Positions 1 through 5,014 of a stretch of DNA of 22,971 nucleotides are shown in pieces. A program made the translations under genes and the position numbers. How positions within the stretch are numbered: the stretch's first letter is position 1; every line of letters starts with the position of its first letter. The stretch lies in IMG/VR virus record IMGVR_UViG_3300049737_000306, positions 1 to 22,971 of that record. One strand, given 5' to 3'. The DNA is from a virus. Below the pieces are notes generated by a model that saw only the letters and a list, made by a program, of their open reading frames with translations, had not been told where the DNA came from and ran no database searches.

Positions 1-81
1 CTACGCATCGTTGACTTCATCGACGTTGATGAGGCATGCGATTGGTTCCATGAAGAGGTAACCGAGGGGGCCGCCGCATGA
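1..81 (+). CDS. C-terminal end of an unidentified early protein (5' cut by window)
   Basis: An open frame runs from the first base to a TGA at 79-81 and gives the last 26 residues of a protein rich in acidic residues, ending in EEVTEGAAA. Its stop overlaps the next ATG as ATGA, the same coupling used by most genes downstream, which supports it being real. Too little is visible to name a family. Confidence 0.6.
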   Translation, partial: LRIVDFIDVDEACDWFHEEVTEGAAA

Positions 82-269
82 GCGCCCCCGAGTGTGCTTA
101 CTGCAATGAACTCATCTGGCATAGCCGTGTCTGGTCACCGGACTGCCTGCCTGATGACATCCCTCTTAACTGGTGGGGCAAGGATGAAACCTCATACCAC
201 CCTTCCTGCTGGGAAACCATCATCCATGAGGCGAGGCAGGAGCTGGCCCTCAAGCATGGTGATGGCTGA
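78..269 (+). CDS. small putative zinc-binding protein
   Basis: This 63-residue protein has Cys6-x2-Cys9 near the N-terminus and His41-x2-Cys44 in the second half, a spacing that could hold one zinc ion. Four tryptophans and an acidic-to-basic helical tail complete it. The start ATG overlaps the stop of the upstream gene (ATGA), and its own stop shares a base with the next start (TGATG), so it is translationally coupled on both sides. I do not recognise a named family. Small Cys-pair proteins of this kind are frequent in phage early regions and often have no known role. Confidence 0.6.
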   Translation: MSAPECAYCNELIWHSRVWSPDCLPDDIPLNWWGKDETSYHPSCWETIIHEARQELALKHGDG

Positions 270-469
270 TGCGCTGGACCTATCGCAAGGCACTCAACAA
301 GGGCTTTACCCCCTGCTGGTACGCAACTGACCACGGCTCCCGCATTGCGTGGGTCGAGAAGACAGGAAGCAAGTGGATGTGGATTCGCTTTGCTTCCGAC
401 AATATCCGTAAGCGCCTGCCCCTTAGCGAGCAACGCTACATGACTCCCCTTAAATCCAAGCGAGGCTGA
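269..469 (+). CDS. small basic protein, unknown function
   Basis: The 66-residue product is strongly basic and aromatic, with several Trp and a Lys/Arg-rich C-terminus (PLKSKRG). The ATG overlaps the previous stop in TGATG, and the next gene begins one base after its stop. The C-terminal half (KWMWIRFASDNIRKRLPLSEQRYM) suggests a small beta-rich fold followed by a helix. No family is recognised. Coupling to the neighbours on both sides is the main evidence that it is a gene. Confidence 0.6.
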   Translation: MRWTYRKALNKGFTPCWYATDHGSRIAWVEKTGSKWMWIRFASDNIRKRLPLSEQRYMTPLKSKRG

Positions 470-470
470 G

Positions 471-740
471 ATGTACACGATTGAGAAAGACATTCCCTAC
501 AAGCAGACCATATCTGCCTGCAAGTACCCAGAGCTACGTCAGCTCTGCAATGAGATGCAGGTCGGTGACTCCGTTGTTGTTGCCACTGTCAAAGAGGCCA
601 CTGCCCTTCAGATGTACATGCACCGGAGGCACATTCGCACCTGTGCTGACGGAGAGTACGGCCTTCAGATCAGCAGGCGCAAGCGTGTTGCTGATGACAT
701 GGGTAACACCCAAGGCTACCGGGTCTGGAGACTCGCATGA
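471..740 (+). CDS. small phage protein, DUF7303-like, copy 1
   Basis: The 89-residue product contains the pattern M-x-VGDS, then an EA pair about eight residues later, then an Arg-rich strand and a closing RVWRL. I associate this layout with a widespread small phage protein family (DUF7303-like, from memory), whose role is unknown. A second diverged member lies at 1012-1281 and shares the MxVGDS core, the EA pair and the terminal RVW. The stop overlaps the next small gene as ATGA. The ATG follows the upstream stop by one base, so ribosome re-entry is likely. The family assignment is inference; the shared pattern with the second copy is seen directly. Confidence 0.7.
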   Translation: MYTIEKDIPYKQTISACKYPELRQLCNEMQVGDSVVVATVKEATALQMYMHRRHIRTCADGEYGLQISRRKRVADDMGNTQGYRVWRLA

Positions 741-913
741 AACGCGAGACTGTTGACCAGTATCTTGCCCGTGGTGGACAGATCACAGTCATTGAGACTG
801 GTCTGTCTGGCAAAGACATGTCCTCCCGCTATGACAGGAAGAAAGGGAGAGGCGTGAACATCACACTCAAAAAGGAGAGGCGGCATGCAGTTAATAACCC
901 TGCCAACTCTTGA
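737..913 (+). CDS. 58-codon basic protein, unknown
   Basis: The frame opens at ATG 737, which overlaps the stop of the previous gene as ATGA, and closes at TGA 911-913. The product begins MKRETVDQYLARGGQITVIE and is basic, with a helix-turn start and a Lys/Arg-rich second half (RYDRKKGRGVNITLKKERRH). A short starter helix followed by GGxITVIE is common in small phage proteins, but no function is known to me. Its 3' end overlaps the next small gene by 29 bases. Confidence 0.5.
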   Translation: MKRETVDQYLARGGQITVIETGLSGKDMSSRYDRKKGRGVNITLKKERRHAVNNPANS

Positions 914-1019
914 GGAGTACTACTCACACGCTGGTGCTTTATTAGCCAGCAACGTGAGATTCATCGGCACTACTGCCAACTTAACCCTAGTTATCTACAA
1001 GGAGATTGACCATGGATAA
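885..1019 (+). CDS. 44-codon protein with strong ribosome binding site, unknown
   Basis: ATG 885 is preceded by AAAGGAGAGG at 871-880, a near-perfect Shine-Dalgarno sequence at suitable spacing. The frame runs to TAA 1017-1019. The product begins MQLITLPTLEEYYSHAGALL and has a hydrophobic C-terminal strand. It overlaps the previous frame by 29 bases and the next gene's start by 8. The ribosome binding site is the strongest argument for it. There is no recognisable family. Confidence 0.5.
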   Translation: MQLITLPTLEEYYSHAGALLASNVRFIGTTANLTLVIYKEIDHG

Positions 1020-1281
1020 CCTATCAAATACCGACACTCATTCTGACCGTTACTTGGATGCCATTGAGCGTCACGTTCCTATCCCCTCAGCTCAGCGGGA
1101 TCGTGCTTCGTGGTCCAAGGTAGTTAATGCCATGGCTGTTGGTGATTCGATCATGTTCCCCAACCAGCGTGAGGCTCAAAACTTTGCCGCTGCCCTTCGT
1201 AATTACGGATACCGCAGTGTCATCCGCACCCAGAAATCAAGTGCGGTCAGAGTCTGGAAGATGGATAAGCGTCCATGCTGA
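1012..1281 (+). CDS. small phage protein, DUF7303-like, copy 2
   Basis: I chose ATG 1012 because AAGGAG at 999-1004 lies seven bases upstream. A TTG at 1006 is in frame but sits almost on that site. The 89-residue product has MAVGDSIMF, an EAQNF segment, an Arg-containing strand (YRSVIRTQKSS) and a closing VRVWKM. This matches the pattern of the 471-740 product and suggests an old duplication or two family members acquired together. It has an extra polar N-terminal extension of about 30 residues. It is the last gene before a 264-base non-coding stretch. Confidence 0.7.
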   Translation: MDNLSNTDTHSDRYLDAIERHVPIPSAQRDRASWSKVVNAMAVGDSIMFPNQREAQNFAAALRNYGYRSVIRTQKSSAVRVWKMDKRPC

Positions 1282-1287
1282 TATAAT
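1279..1287 (+). promoter_or_regulatory. extended -10 promoter (TGATATAAT)
   Basis: TG-A-TATAAT at 1279-1287 is a perfect extended -10 element for a sigma70-type RNA polymerase. No convincing -35 hexamer is present 16-18 bases upstream, which extended -10 promoters can tolerate. It overlaps the stop codon of the upstream gene and would start a transcript near 1294, giving a leader of about 250 bases before the recombination genes. Confidence 0.5.
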
Positions 1288-1545
1288 CTCTCCGCCCAAC
1301 GCTTCTTTGTAGGCGTGTGACCCGGTTGCCAGCGTCCCGGGGGGCAAATCGCTGGACCCACTACTCTTGTCGGATGGCACACAGTCGCTATCCCCAACAC
1401 CCTACTCCCTATTCAGCCTAGCTCCCCCTGCCGCAACCACCTACCCGGCAGAATGTTAGCACCCAACTAACCTACAATATTACCTTGTACTCTCCAGTAC
1501 TCGGTGATAACGTAGCCTATGCAGTACTACAACAAGGAGTGAGTA
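1282..1545 (+). other. 264-base non-coding leader with consecutive hairpins
   Basis: No convincing gene lies here. Inverted repeats follow one another. They are 1329-1334 with 1350-1355 (CCAGCG/CGCTGG), 1372-1378 with 1387-1393 (GGATGGC/GCTATCC, one G-U pair), 1428-1433 with 1446-1451 (CTGCCG/CGGCAG), 1455-1459 with 1467-1471 (GTTAG/CTAAC), and 1473-1477 with 1485-1489 (TACAA/TTGTA). A rival pairing TTGCC/GGCAA (1326-1330 with 1343-1347) competes with the first. CAGTACT occurs at 1495-1501 and again at 1522-1528. The last three loops contain no G. The stretch could be a structured mRNA leader, a small RNA or a replication-initiation region. No tRNA cloverleaf or U-tract terminator was found. 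Confidence 0.45.
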
Positions 1546-2166
1546 ATGAGCAAGAAAGACGATGGCGTAGTCAACATTCACGGTAAGACTTACCTGACTG
1601 TAGCTCGCCGCATTAATGATTTCCGTGCCGCACACGCTGACTACGGTGTACACACTGAGATCCTATCCATTGATGAGAACACGGTGGTATGCCGTGCCAT
1701 CATCACTGATGCTGACGGACGCCAACTGTCCTCCGGCATTGCTGAGGAGCATCGCCGTGCTTCTAAGATCAACCAGACCAGTGCCACAGAAAACTGTGAA
1801 ACCTCTGCTGTTGGCAGGGCGCTCGCCTTCCTTGGCATGGCTGGTACTGAGATCGCTAGTGCCGATGAGGTAGCTGGTGCTATCGCTCAACAGAATGGCG
1901 GCGGTGAGGAGATGGACTTCCTTGTGTCACACGCGAACGCTGTGCGTGAGAACCTTGAGGAGATTTACCAGATCAAAGCCGCTATCGCTAACGATGACAT
2001 CATGACTGCCGCTGGTTACTACGCAGACATGGACAGGGATACCGTCACCGCCCTGTGGAGAGCGCCCTCTAAGGGTGGGATCTGGACTACTGCTGAGCGC
2101 AAGCTCATGCAGGCAGATGGTGACTTAGCCAAGTGTATTAAGAAGATGAAGGAGGACGCCGCATGA
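1546..2166 (+). CDS. erf: ERF-family single-strand annealing recombinase
   Basis: The 206-residue product is an ERF-superfamily protein, which anneals complementary single strands during phage recombination and genome circularisation. The N-terminal half has GKTYLTVARRINDFR followed by a beta-hairpin region (VHTEILSIDENTVVCRAII). The most telling segment is the middle block ENCETSAVGRALAFLG with SADEVAGA after it, typical of ERF-type proteins (roughly residues 84-114). The C-terminal third is helical and variable. AAGGAG at 1534-1539 precedes the ATG. The stop overlaps the next gene as ATGA, so it is co-translated with the SSB-like protein. Family recognition is from motifs only. Confidence 0.8.
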   Translation: MSKKDDGVVNIHGKTYLTVARRINDFRAAHADYGVHTEILSIDENTVVCRAIITDADGRQLSSGIAEEHRRASKINQTSATENCETSAVGRALAFLGMAGTEIASADEVAGAIAQQNGGGEEMDFLVSHANAVRENLEEIYQIKAAIANDDIMTAAGYYADMDRDTVTALWRAPSKGGIWTTAERKLMQADGDLAKCIKKMKEDAA

Positions 2167-2468
2167 GCGACAACAACCAGTACGACAACACGCTCGTTCT
2201 GTTTAAGAATGAGAAATACGAGCAGGGAGGCAAGCACCCCATGTACAAGGGGAACGCTACCTTCCAAGGCACCAAGCTGAACTGCTCTGTCTGGCTCAAG
2301 GAAGCCAACGGTGAGGGCAAGCTAGAGAAAGGCACCAAGTTTTTCTCTGGTACCTTTGACGATTGGAAGCCAGAGGGTTCGTATCAAAACAACAAGGGTT
2401 CGGGGAAAGCGGACGAAGCTCCGTGGTCGGGCGATCAATCTAAAGGCGACGACGACATCCCCTTCTAA
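2163..2468 (+). CDS. SSB-like single-stranded DNA-binding protein (DUF736-like body, SSB tip)
   Basis: The 101-residue product resembles the DUF736 group in residues 5-65: YDNTLVLFKNEK, then HPMYKGNATFQG, then VWLKEANGEG and a KFFSG strand. The remainder is a Gly/Ser/Asp-rich tail ending in DDDIPF, which is also how I remember the E. coli SSB C-terminus ending. That SSB tip recruits replication and repair partners. The gene overlaps the ERF gene as ATGA, and annealing protein plus SSB is a common functional pair in phages. The body is shorter than a typical SSB OB-fold domain, so direct DNA binding is inferred. An intrinsic terminator follows 31 bases after its stop. Confidence 0.7.
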   Translation: MSDNNQYDNTLVLFKNEKYEQGGKHPMYKGNATFQGTKLNCSVWLKEANGEGKLEKGTKFFSGTFDDWKPEGSYQNNKGSGKADEAPWSGDQSKGDDDIPF

Positions 2469-2499
2469 GCACTCACTCCTAAGAAGTGCGTTTGATTTT

Positions 2500-2525
2500 G
2501 CGGGGTTCCGGCCCCGCCTTTTTTT
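2500..2525 (+). terminator. intrinsic terminator after the recombination genes
   Basis: GCGGGG (2500-2505), a six-base loop and CCCCGC (2512-2517) form a perfect GC stem, followed after one C by seven T at 2519-2525. This is a textbook rho-independent terminator. The next gene starts only 14 bases later and has no clear promoter of its own, so the downstream genes must depend on read-through or antitermination. Confidence 0.85.
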
Positions 2526-2538
2526 ATGAGGAGTACCC

Positions 2539-2769
2539 ATGTCCATCACGGAAAAGTTTGTACCACATGAGGAACTGCTGGAGCTGTTTGGTGTAGAGCG
2601 CAATGCTACGCTGATGAGGATGCTTGACCGCAACAACATTAGCTACATGACTAACTATAAGAAGCGCCCCCTCGTTCTCCGCAGTGACATCGAAGCCTTC
2701 AACCAGAAGACACCTGAATCAGAGGATGCCCCAACTACCACCGGGCCTATCCTTGAGTGGGAGGATTGA
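2539..2769 (+). CDS. small helix-turn-helix-like protein (DUF4224-like)
   Basis: The 76-residue product has the layout of small phage DNA-binding proteins of the DUF4224/excisionase-like type: an N-terminal segment FVPHEELLELFGVERNATLM resembling a helix-turn-helix, then LDRNNISYMTNYKKRPLVLR as a wing-like hairpin, then an acidic tail ending EWED. GAGGAG at 2527-2532 precedes the ATG. It is the first gene after the terminator. The class is inferred from the pattern and no target site was identified. No integrase is visible nearby, so an excisionase role is not supported. Confidence 0.55.
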   Translation: MSITEKFVPHEELLELFGVERNATLMRMLDRNNISYMTNYKKRPLVLRSDIEAFNQKTPESEDAPTTTGPILEWED

Positions 2770-2771
2770 TC

Positions 2772-2954
2772 ATGCCACTAGACGCTACCGAACTCACATG
2801 CCTACAAGCTGTCCTCAAACACCAGATGGATGAGCTTGAGCGCGACCCCGATCTCTATAAGAACTTCTCTGCCCTATTCACCTTTGAGACTTTGCGCTGT
2901 ATTGAGTCCAAGCTGAACGGCTACATCGTGTCGGGGGACTGGCTCAATGGATAA
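2772..2954 (+). CDS. 60-residue helical protein, unknown
   Basis: The start is taken at ATG 2772, preceded by GGGAGGA at 2759-2765. An in-frame GTG at 2757 overlaps that ribosome binding site and is unlikely. The product begins MPLDATELTCLQAVLKHQMD and is mostly helical and acidic, with two cysteines. It overlaps the next gene by eight bases. No family is recognised. Its position just before a probable helicase loader suggests a role linked to replication, but that is only context. Confidence 0.6.
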   Translation: MPLDATELTCLQAVLKHQMDELERDPDLYKNFSALFTFETLRCIESKLNGYIVSGDWLNG

Positions 2955-3423
2955 TGTCGGCAGAGATGATGTCCTCCACGCCCTGAAATACTGCTATGAG
3001 TTTTACCGCAAACCCTTTGAGGACATAGACAAGCAGGTATGGGGCGGCATGATCCGTGACCACAACTACTCCTCCTTTCAGTGGAAGGAAGAGATCAGGA
3101 ACTACATGGGCCGTGGCACCTTCTGCCCCAAGCCCAAAGAAATCCTTGGTGCGCTGGCTGAGAACCACGAACGCAAGGTCCACAAGGAGAGTCTCCAGAT
3201 TGAGGAGATGGTTGATGACTGCCCACCTGAGATTCGCAAGGCGTGGTCCCATTGGATTCCTGTCTTCCACGGTCAAGCCCTACCCTTTGACAGCACCAAT
3301 GAAGAAGCTGATGAGGGGCTGATTGAAGCATGGCTACTGCTGGTTAATGAGGAAGCCAAGCGGGTTAACTCCCCTGAGTCCATACCAGATGACTTCAAGA
3401 TGAAGGAGATATGGGGTGCCTGA
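2947..3423 (+). CDS. probable replicative helicase loader-like protein
   Basis: The 158-residue product has an N-terminal segment (about 1-65) of the type seen in phage helicase loaders and the G39P/replisome-organiser group. It reads YCYEFYRKPF, then a W in QVWGGMIRDHNYSSFQW, then a helix with the ending FCPKPKEILGAL. The W...L/I..Y...F.P...EI spacing is the recognisable element. The rest is acidic and helical, ending MKEIWGA. It overlaps the genes on both sides by eight bases and sits in a recombination/replication cluster. No P-loop is visible, so it is not an ATPase loader of the DnaC type. The role is inferred from pattern and context. Confidence 0.45.
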   Translation: MDNVGRDDVLHALKYCYEFYRKPFEDIDKQVWGGMIRDHNYSSFQWKEEIRNYMGRGTFCPKPKEILGALAENHERKVHKESLQIEEMVDDCPPEIRKAWSHWIPVFHGQALPFDSTNEEADEGLIEAWLLLVNEEAKRVNSPESIPDDFKMKEIWGA

Positions 3424-3826
3424 AGGACAAACGTGGACAGTCAGCGACAAGAACACCCAAGACTTCTTCATTGCCTACATCAAAGATCAGGTGGAGCAGG
3501 GTGTTGTTCGCGTGTACACCATTCAGAAAGCAGATAGGACGTTCAAGCAGAACAATGCACTGCACCTGTTGTTTACTCGTTTAGCTGATGGCCTTAACGA
3601 TGCTGGATTTGGCATACCACATCCTATGAACAGCGAGATGGAGATGCCCTATTCGCAAGAGAGCGTAAAGACACTGCTGTGGACACCCATCATTCAGTCT
3701 ATCTACAGCACCACACGCTCATCCCACCTAGATACTGAGCAACTAAGCCACGCCGCCGAAGTAATGATCGACGCTGTGAACCTATCCACCGGGGTTTATA
3801 TCCCCTTCCCATCCCATAGCCTCTAG
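3416..3826 (+). CDS. ninB: NinB-like recombination protein
   Basis: The start is GTG 3416, with AAGGAG at 3403-3408 seven bases upstream. The 136-residue product carries the NinB pattern: KADRTFKQNNALHLLFTRLADGLNDAGF in the first half, a SVKTLLWTPIIQSIY segment in which lambda NinB-type proteins have W-x-P-x-Q, a STTRSSHLDTEQL segment and a closing GVYIPFPS. Lambda NinB (Orf) is a recombination mediator that loads annealing protein on SSB-coated DNA. That fits the ERF and SSB-like genes upstream. Length is close to that of lambda NinB. Confidence 0.8.
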   Translation: MPEGQTWTVSDKNTQDFFIAYIKDQVEQGVVRVYTIQKADRTFKQNNALHLLFTRLADGLNDAGFGIPHPMNSEMEMPYSQESVKTLLWTPIIQSIYSTTRSSHLDTEQLSHAAEVMIDAVNLSTGVYIPFPSHSL

Positions 3827-3836
3827 GAGTCCCTGT

Positions 3837-3962
3837 ATGGCCCGTCAGCGAAAGAAGTGGATTGACCTATACCCTGAGTTGGCAAAGGACTCAGAGGCTC
3901 TCATCAGCATTGTGCTGGTCATGCTGGCTGTGGTGCTACTGGAGTGCAGTACCTATGTATGA
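3837..3962 (+). CDS. 41-residue single-pass membrane protein
   Basis: AGGAG at 3825-3829 precedes ATG 3837, and the frame ends at TGA 3960-3962. The N-terminus is basic (MARQRKKWIDLYPELAK) and is followed by one strongly hydrophobic segment, ALISIVLVMLAVVLLE, near residues 21-36. This is a good transmembrane helix with its basic end predicted inside. Its last codons overlap the start of a second tiny membrane protein. A holin-like or superinfection-exclusion role is possible but not shown. Confidence 0.6.
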   Translation: MARQRKKWIDLYPELAKDSEALISIVLVMLAVVLLECSTYV

Positions 3963-4062
3963 GCTGGAGTGGGCCATCTTCATGACCGTCTTCCAGTTTG
4001 TGTTTGTTGGCTGGTGGCTGAGACATCAATGGATTAACAGGAGTAGTAACAATGGCCGTTAA
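3955..4062 (+). CDS. 35-residue membrane protein
   Basis: The likely start is ATG 3955, with GGAG at 3941-3944 about ten bases upstream. An in-frame upstream start at 3862 would put a protein across the other membrane gene and is rejected. The product begins MYELEWAIFMTVFQFVFVGW, a hydrophobic and aromatic helix, followed by a short basic tail (RHQWINRSSNNGR). It overlaps the preceding gene by eight bases and the HNH gene by eleven. Two adjacent overlapping membrane peptides could act as a pair, but no family is recognised. Confidence 0.5.
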   Translation: MYELEWAIFMTVFQFVFVGWWLRHQWINRSSNNGR

Positions 4063-4435
4063 ACGTGAGGCTTGTGACAACTGGTTCAGCAAGTGTGTGC
4101 GTCACAGAGATCAGCACCGCTGTCAGTATTGTTTTAACGAGGGTACAGATTGCGCGCACATATACGGGCGAGCAAAGAAGTCAGTCAGGTGGTCAATGGA
4201 TAACGCTGTGACCCTGTGCCGATACCACCACCAGTGGTTTGGTTCTAACCCGGTGGCCTTCACCGATTGGCTGACCAAGATTTATGGCGAGGGTCACATG
4301 GACATCCTCCGTGAGAAAGCCAACGCCACCCTCAAGACCAACAAGCTACTGCGGAAAGAGATCAGCGATCACTACCGGGCTGAGTTCCGCATGGCTGAAG
4401 CCGACCCCAAGTACGACATAGTGAGTTACAACTAA
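4052..4435 (+). CDS. HNH endonuclease, NinG/Rap-like
   Basis: The 127-residue product has CQYC near residues 24-27, DCAHIYGR near 33-40, then VRWSMDNAVTLCRYHHQWF with the last zinc or catalytic residues. This is the CxxC / AH / N...C..HH arrangement of phage HNH nucleases related to NinG/Rap, which cut recombination intermediates. The C-terminal half is a helical basic region. AGGAG at 4040-4044 supports ATG 4052. Its place after a NinB-like gene resembles the lambda nin region. The alternative is a generic HNH protein unrelated to Holliday junction cutting. Confidence 0.7.
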   Translation: MAVKREACDNWFSKCVRHRDQHRCQYCFNEGTDCAHIYGRAKKSVRWSMDNAVTLCRYHHQWFGSNPVAFTDWLTKIYGEGHMDILREKANATLKTNKLLRKEISDHYRAEFRMAEADPKYDIVSYN

Positions 4436-4773
4436 TGAACAGAAGCGAAGAGATTGCACAGCAGTGCGCCGATTACCACGCCAAACACCCCGAGGTATGG
4501 GATATGTTTGTGGACTTCACCCTACAGATGGTGAGGAGAGGCTTTCATAACTACAGTATCAAGGCCATCTTTGAGCGGATCAGGTGGGAGAAAGACGCAG
4601 GCGGTGATGGGGAAACCCAGTTCAAGATCAACAACAACTACGCCCCGTACTACGCTCGCCGCTTTATGAAGATGTACCCTGCACACGATGGGTTCTTTCG
4701 TACACGCAAGCTAACAACGGAGGACAAGCCAGCTACGCACCTACCAGAGCTGACGCCTGCCCACTTCAACTAA
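4435..4773 (+). CDS. conserved phage protein of unknown function
   Basis: The 112-residue product reads as a common but uncharacterised phage protein. It has HPEVWDMFVDFTLQMVRRGF, then a variable loop, then FERIRWEKDAGGDG, then FKINNNYAPYYARRFMKMYP and FFRTRKL. The W-D-x-F and IRWE / INNNYAPYYAR blocks recur, as I recall, in many phage genomes with no assigned function. The start shares a base with the HNH stop (TAATG), so they are coupled. It is the last + strand gene. Its stop at 4771-4773 abuts the palindrome at 4774-4789. Confidence 0.7.
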   Translation: MNRSEEIAQQCADYHAKHPEVWDMFVDFTLQMVRRGFHNYSIKAIFERIRWEKDAGGDGETQFKINNNYAPYYARRFMKMYPAHDGFFRTRKLTTEDKPATHLPELTPAHFN

Positions 4774-4789
4774 TGTTCCACGTGGAACG
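4774..4789. promoter_or_regulatory. parS-like 16-bp palindrome at the convergence point
   Basis: The sequence TGTTCCACGTGGAACG contains a perfect 14-bp palindrome (4775-4788) around CACGTG. It fills the whole gap between the stop codons of the converging genes. From memory, bacterial chromosomal parS is TGTTtCACGTGaAACa, with Pseudomonas-type sites reading TGTTCCACGTGGAACA. This copy differs from the latter only at the last base. Binding by a host ParB is inferred. There is no T-tract on either side, so it is not a standard terminator. Confidence 0.5.
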
Positions 4790-5014
4790 TCACTTGCGCT
4801 TGGGGCCGTAGCCTCTCCCCTTACCATAGCTAGACTTGGCCTTACTCTTACCGTCACGCCGGGTGGTATCCCATGCCCCACCCTTGGGTGGTGTGATGTT
4901 CCGGTGGGTTGCAACGATCTTATCCCCGCCCCGCTTCTTCTTGGCCCTTGCCTCAGACGCAGAGTTAGCAATGATCCCAGTGTTGCGGCCTTCAAAGAAG
5001 TACCTGTTAGCCAT
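4790..5014 (-). CDS. small basic protein, last gene of the late block
   Basis: The 74-residue product is highly basic, with KKKRGG in the middle and an RGYGPKRK end. It contains almost no hydrophobic core. The ATG overlaps the stop of the 1457-residue gene (TAATG on the minus strand), so it is coupled to the ejection-protein genes. A basic Gly/Lys-rich chain could bind nucleic acid or be packaged in the virion. No family is recognised. It ends one base from the parS-like palindrome. Confidence 0.65.
   Translation of the reverse strand: MANRYFFEGRNTGIIANSASEARAKKKRGGDKIVATHRNITPPKGGAWDTTRRDGKSKAKSSYGKGRGYGPKRK

Noticed and set aside
98-493. 131-codon minus-strand frame across the first early genes
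   Set aside because: It runs opposite three coupled small genes, has no ribosome binding site or recognisable product and is best explained as their shadow.
1294-1400. tRNA-like or known small RNA
   Set aside because: I looked for a cloverleaf and a T-loop on both strands and found only simple hairpins.
3862-4062. 66-codon frame across the membrane genes
   Set aside because: Its upstream half lies over another well-supported small gene, and ATG 3955 with its own ribosome binding site is the better start.
4774-4789. bidirectional intrinsic terminator
   Set aside because: The palindrome has a short stem and no T-tract on either side, so it does not fit a standard terminator.
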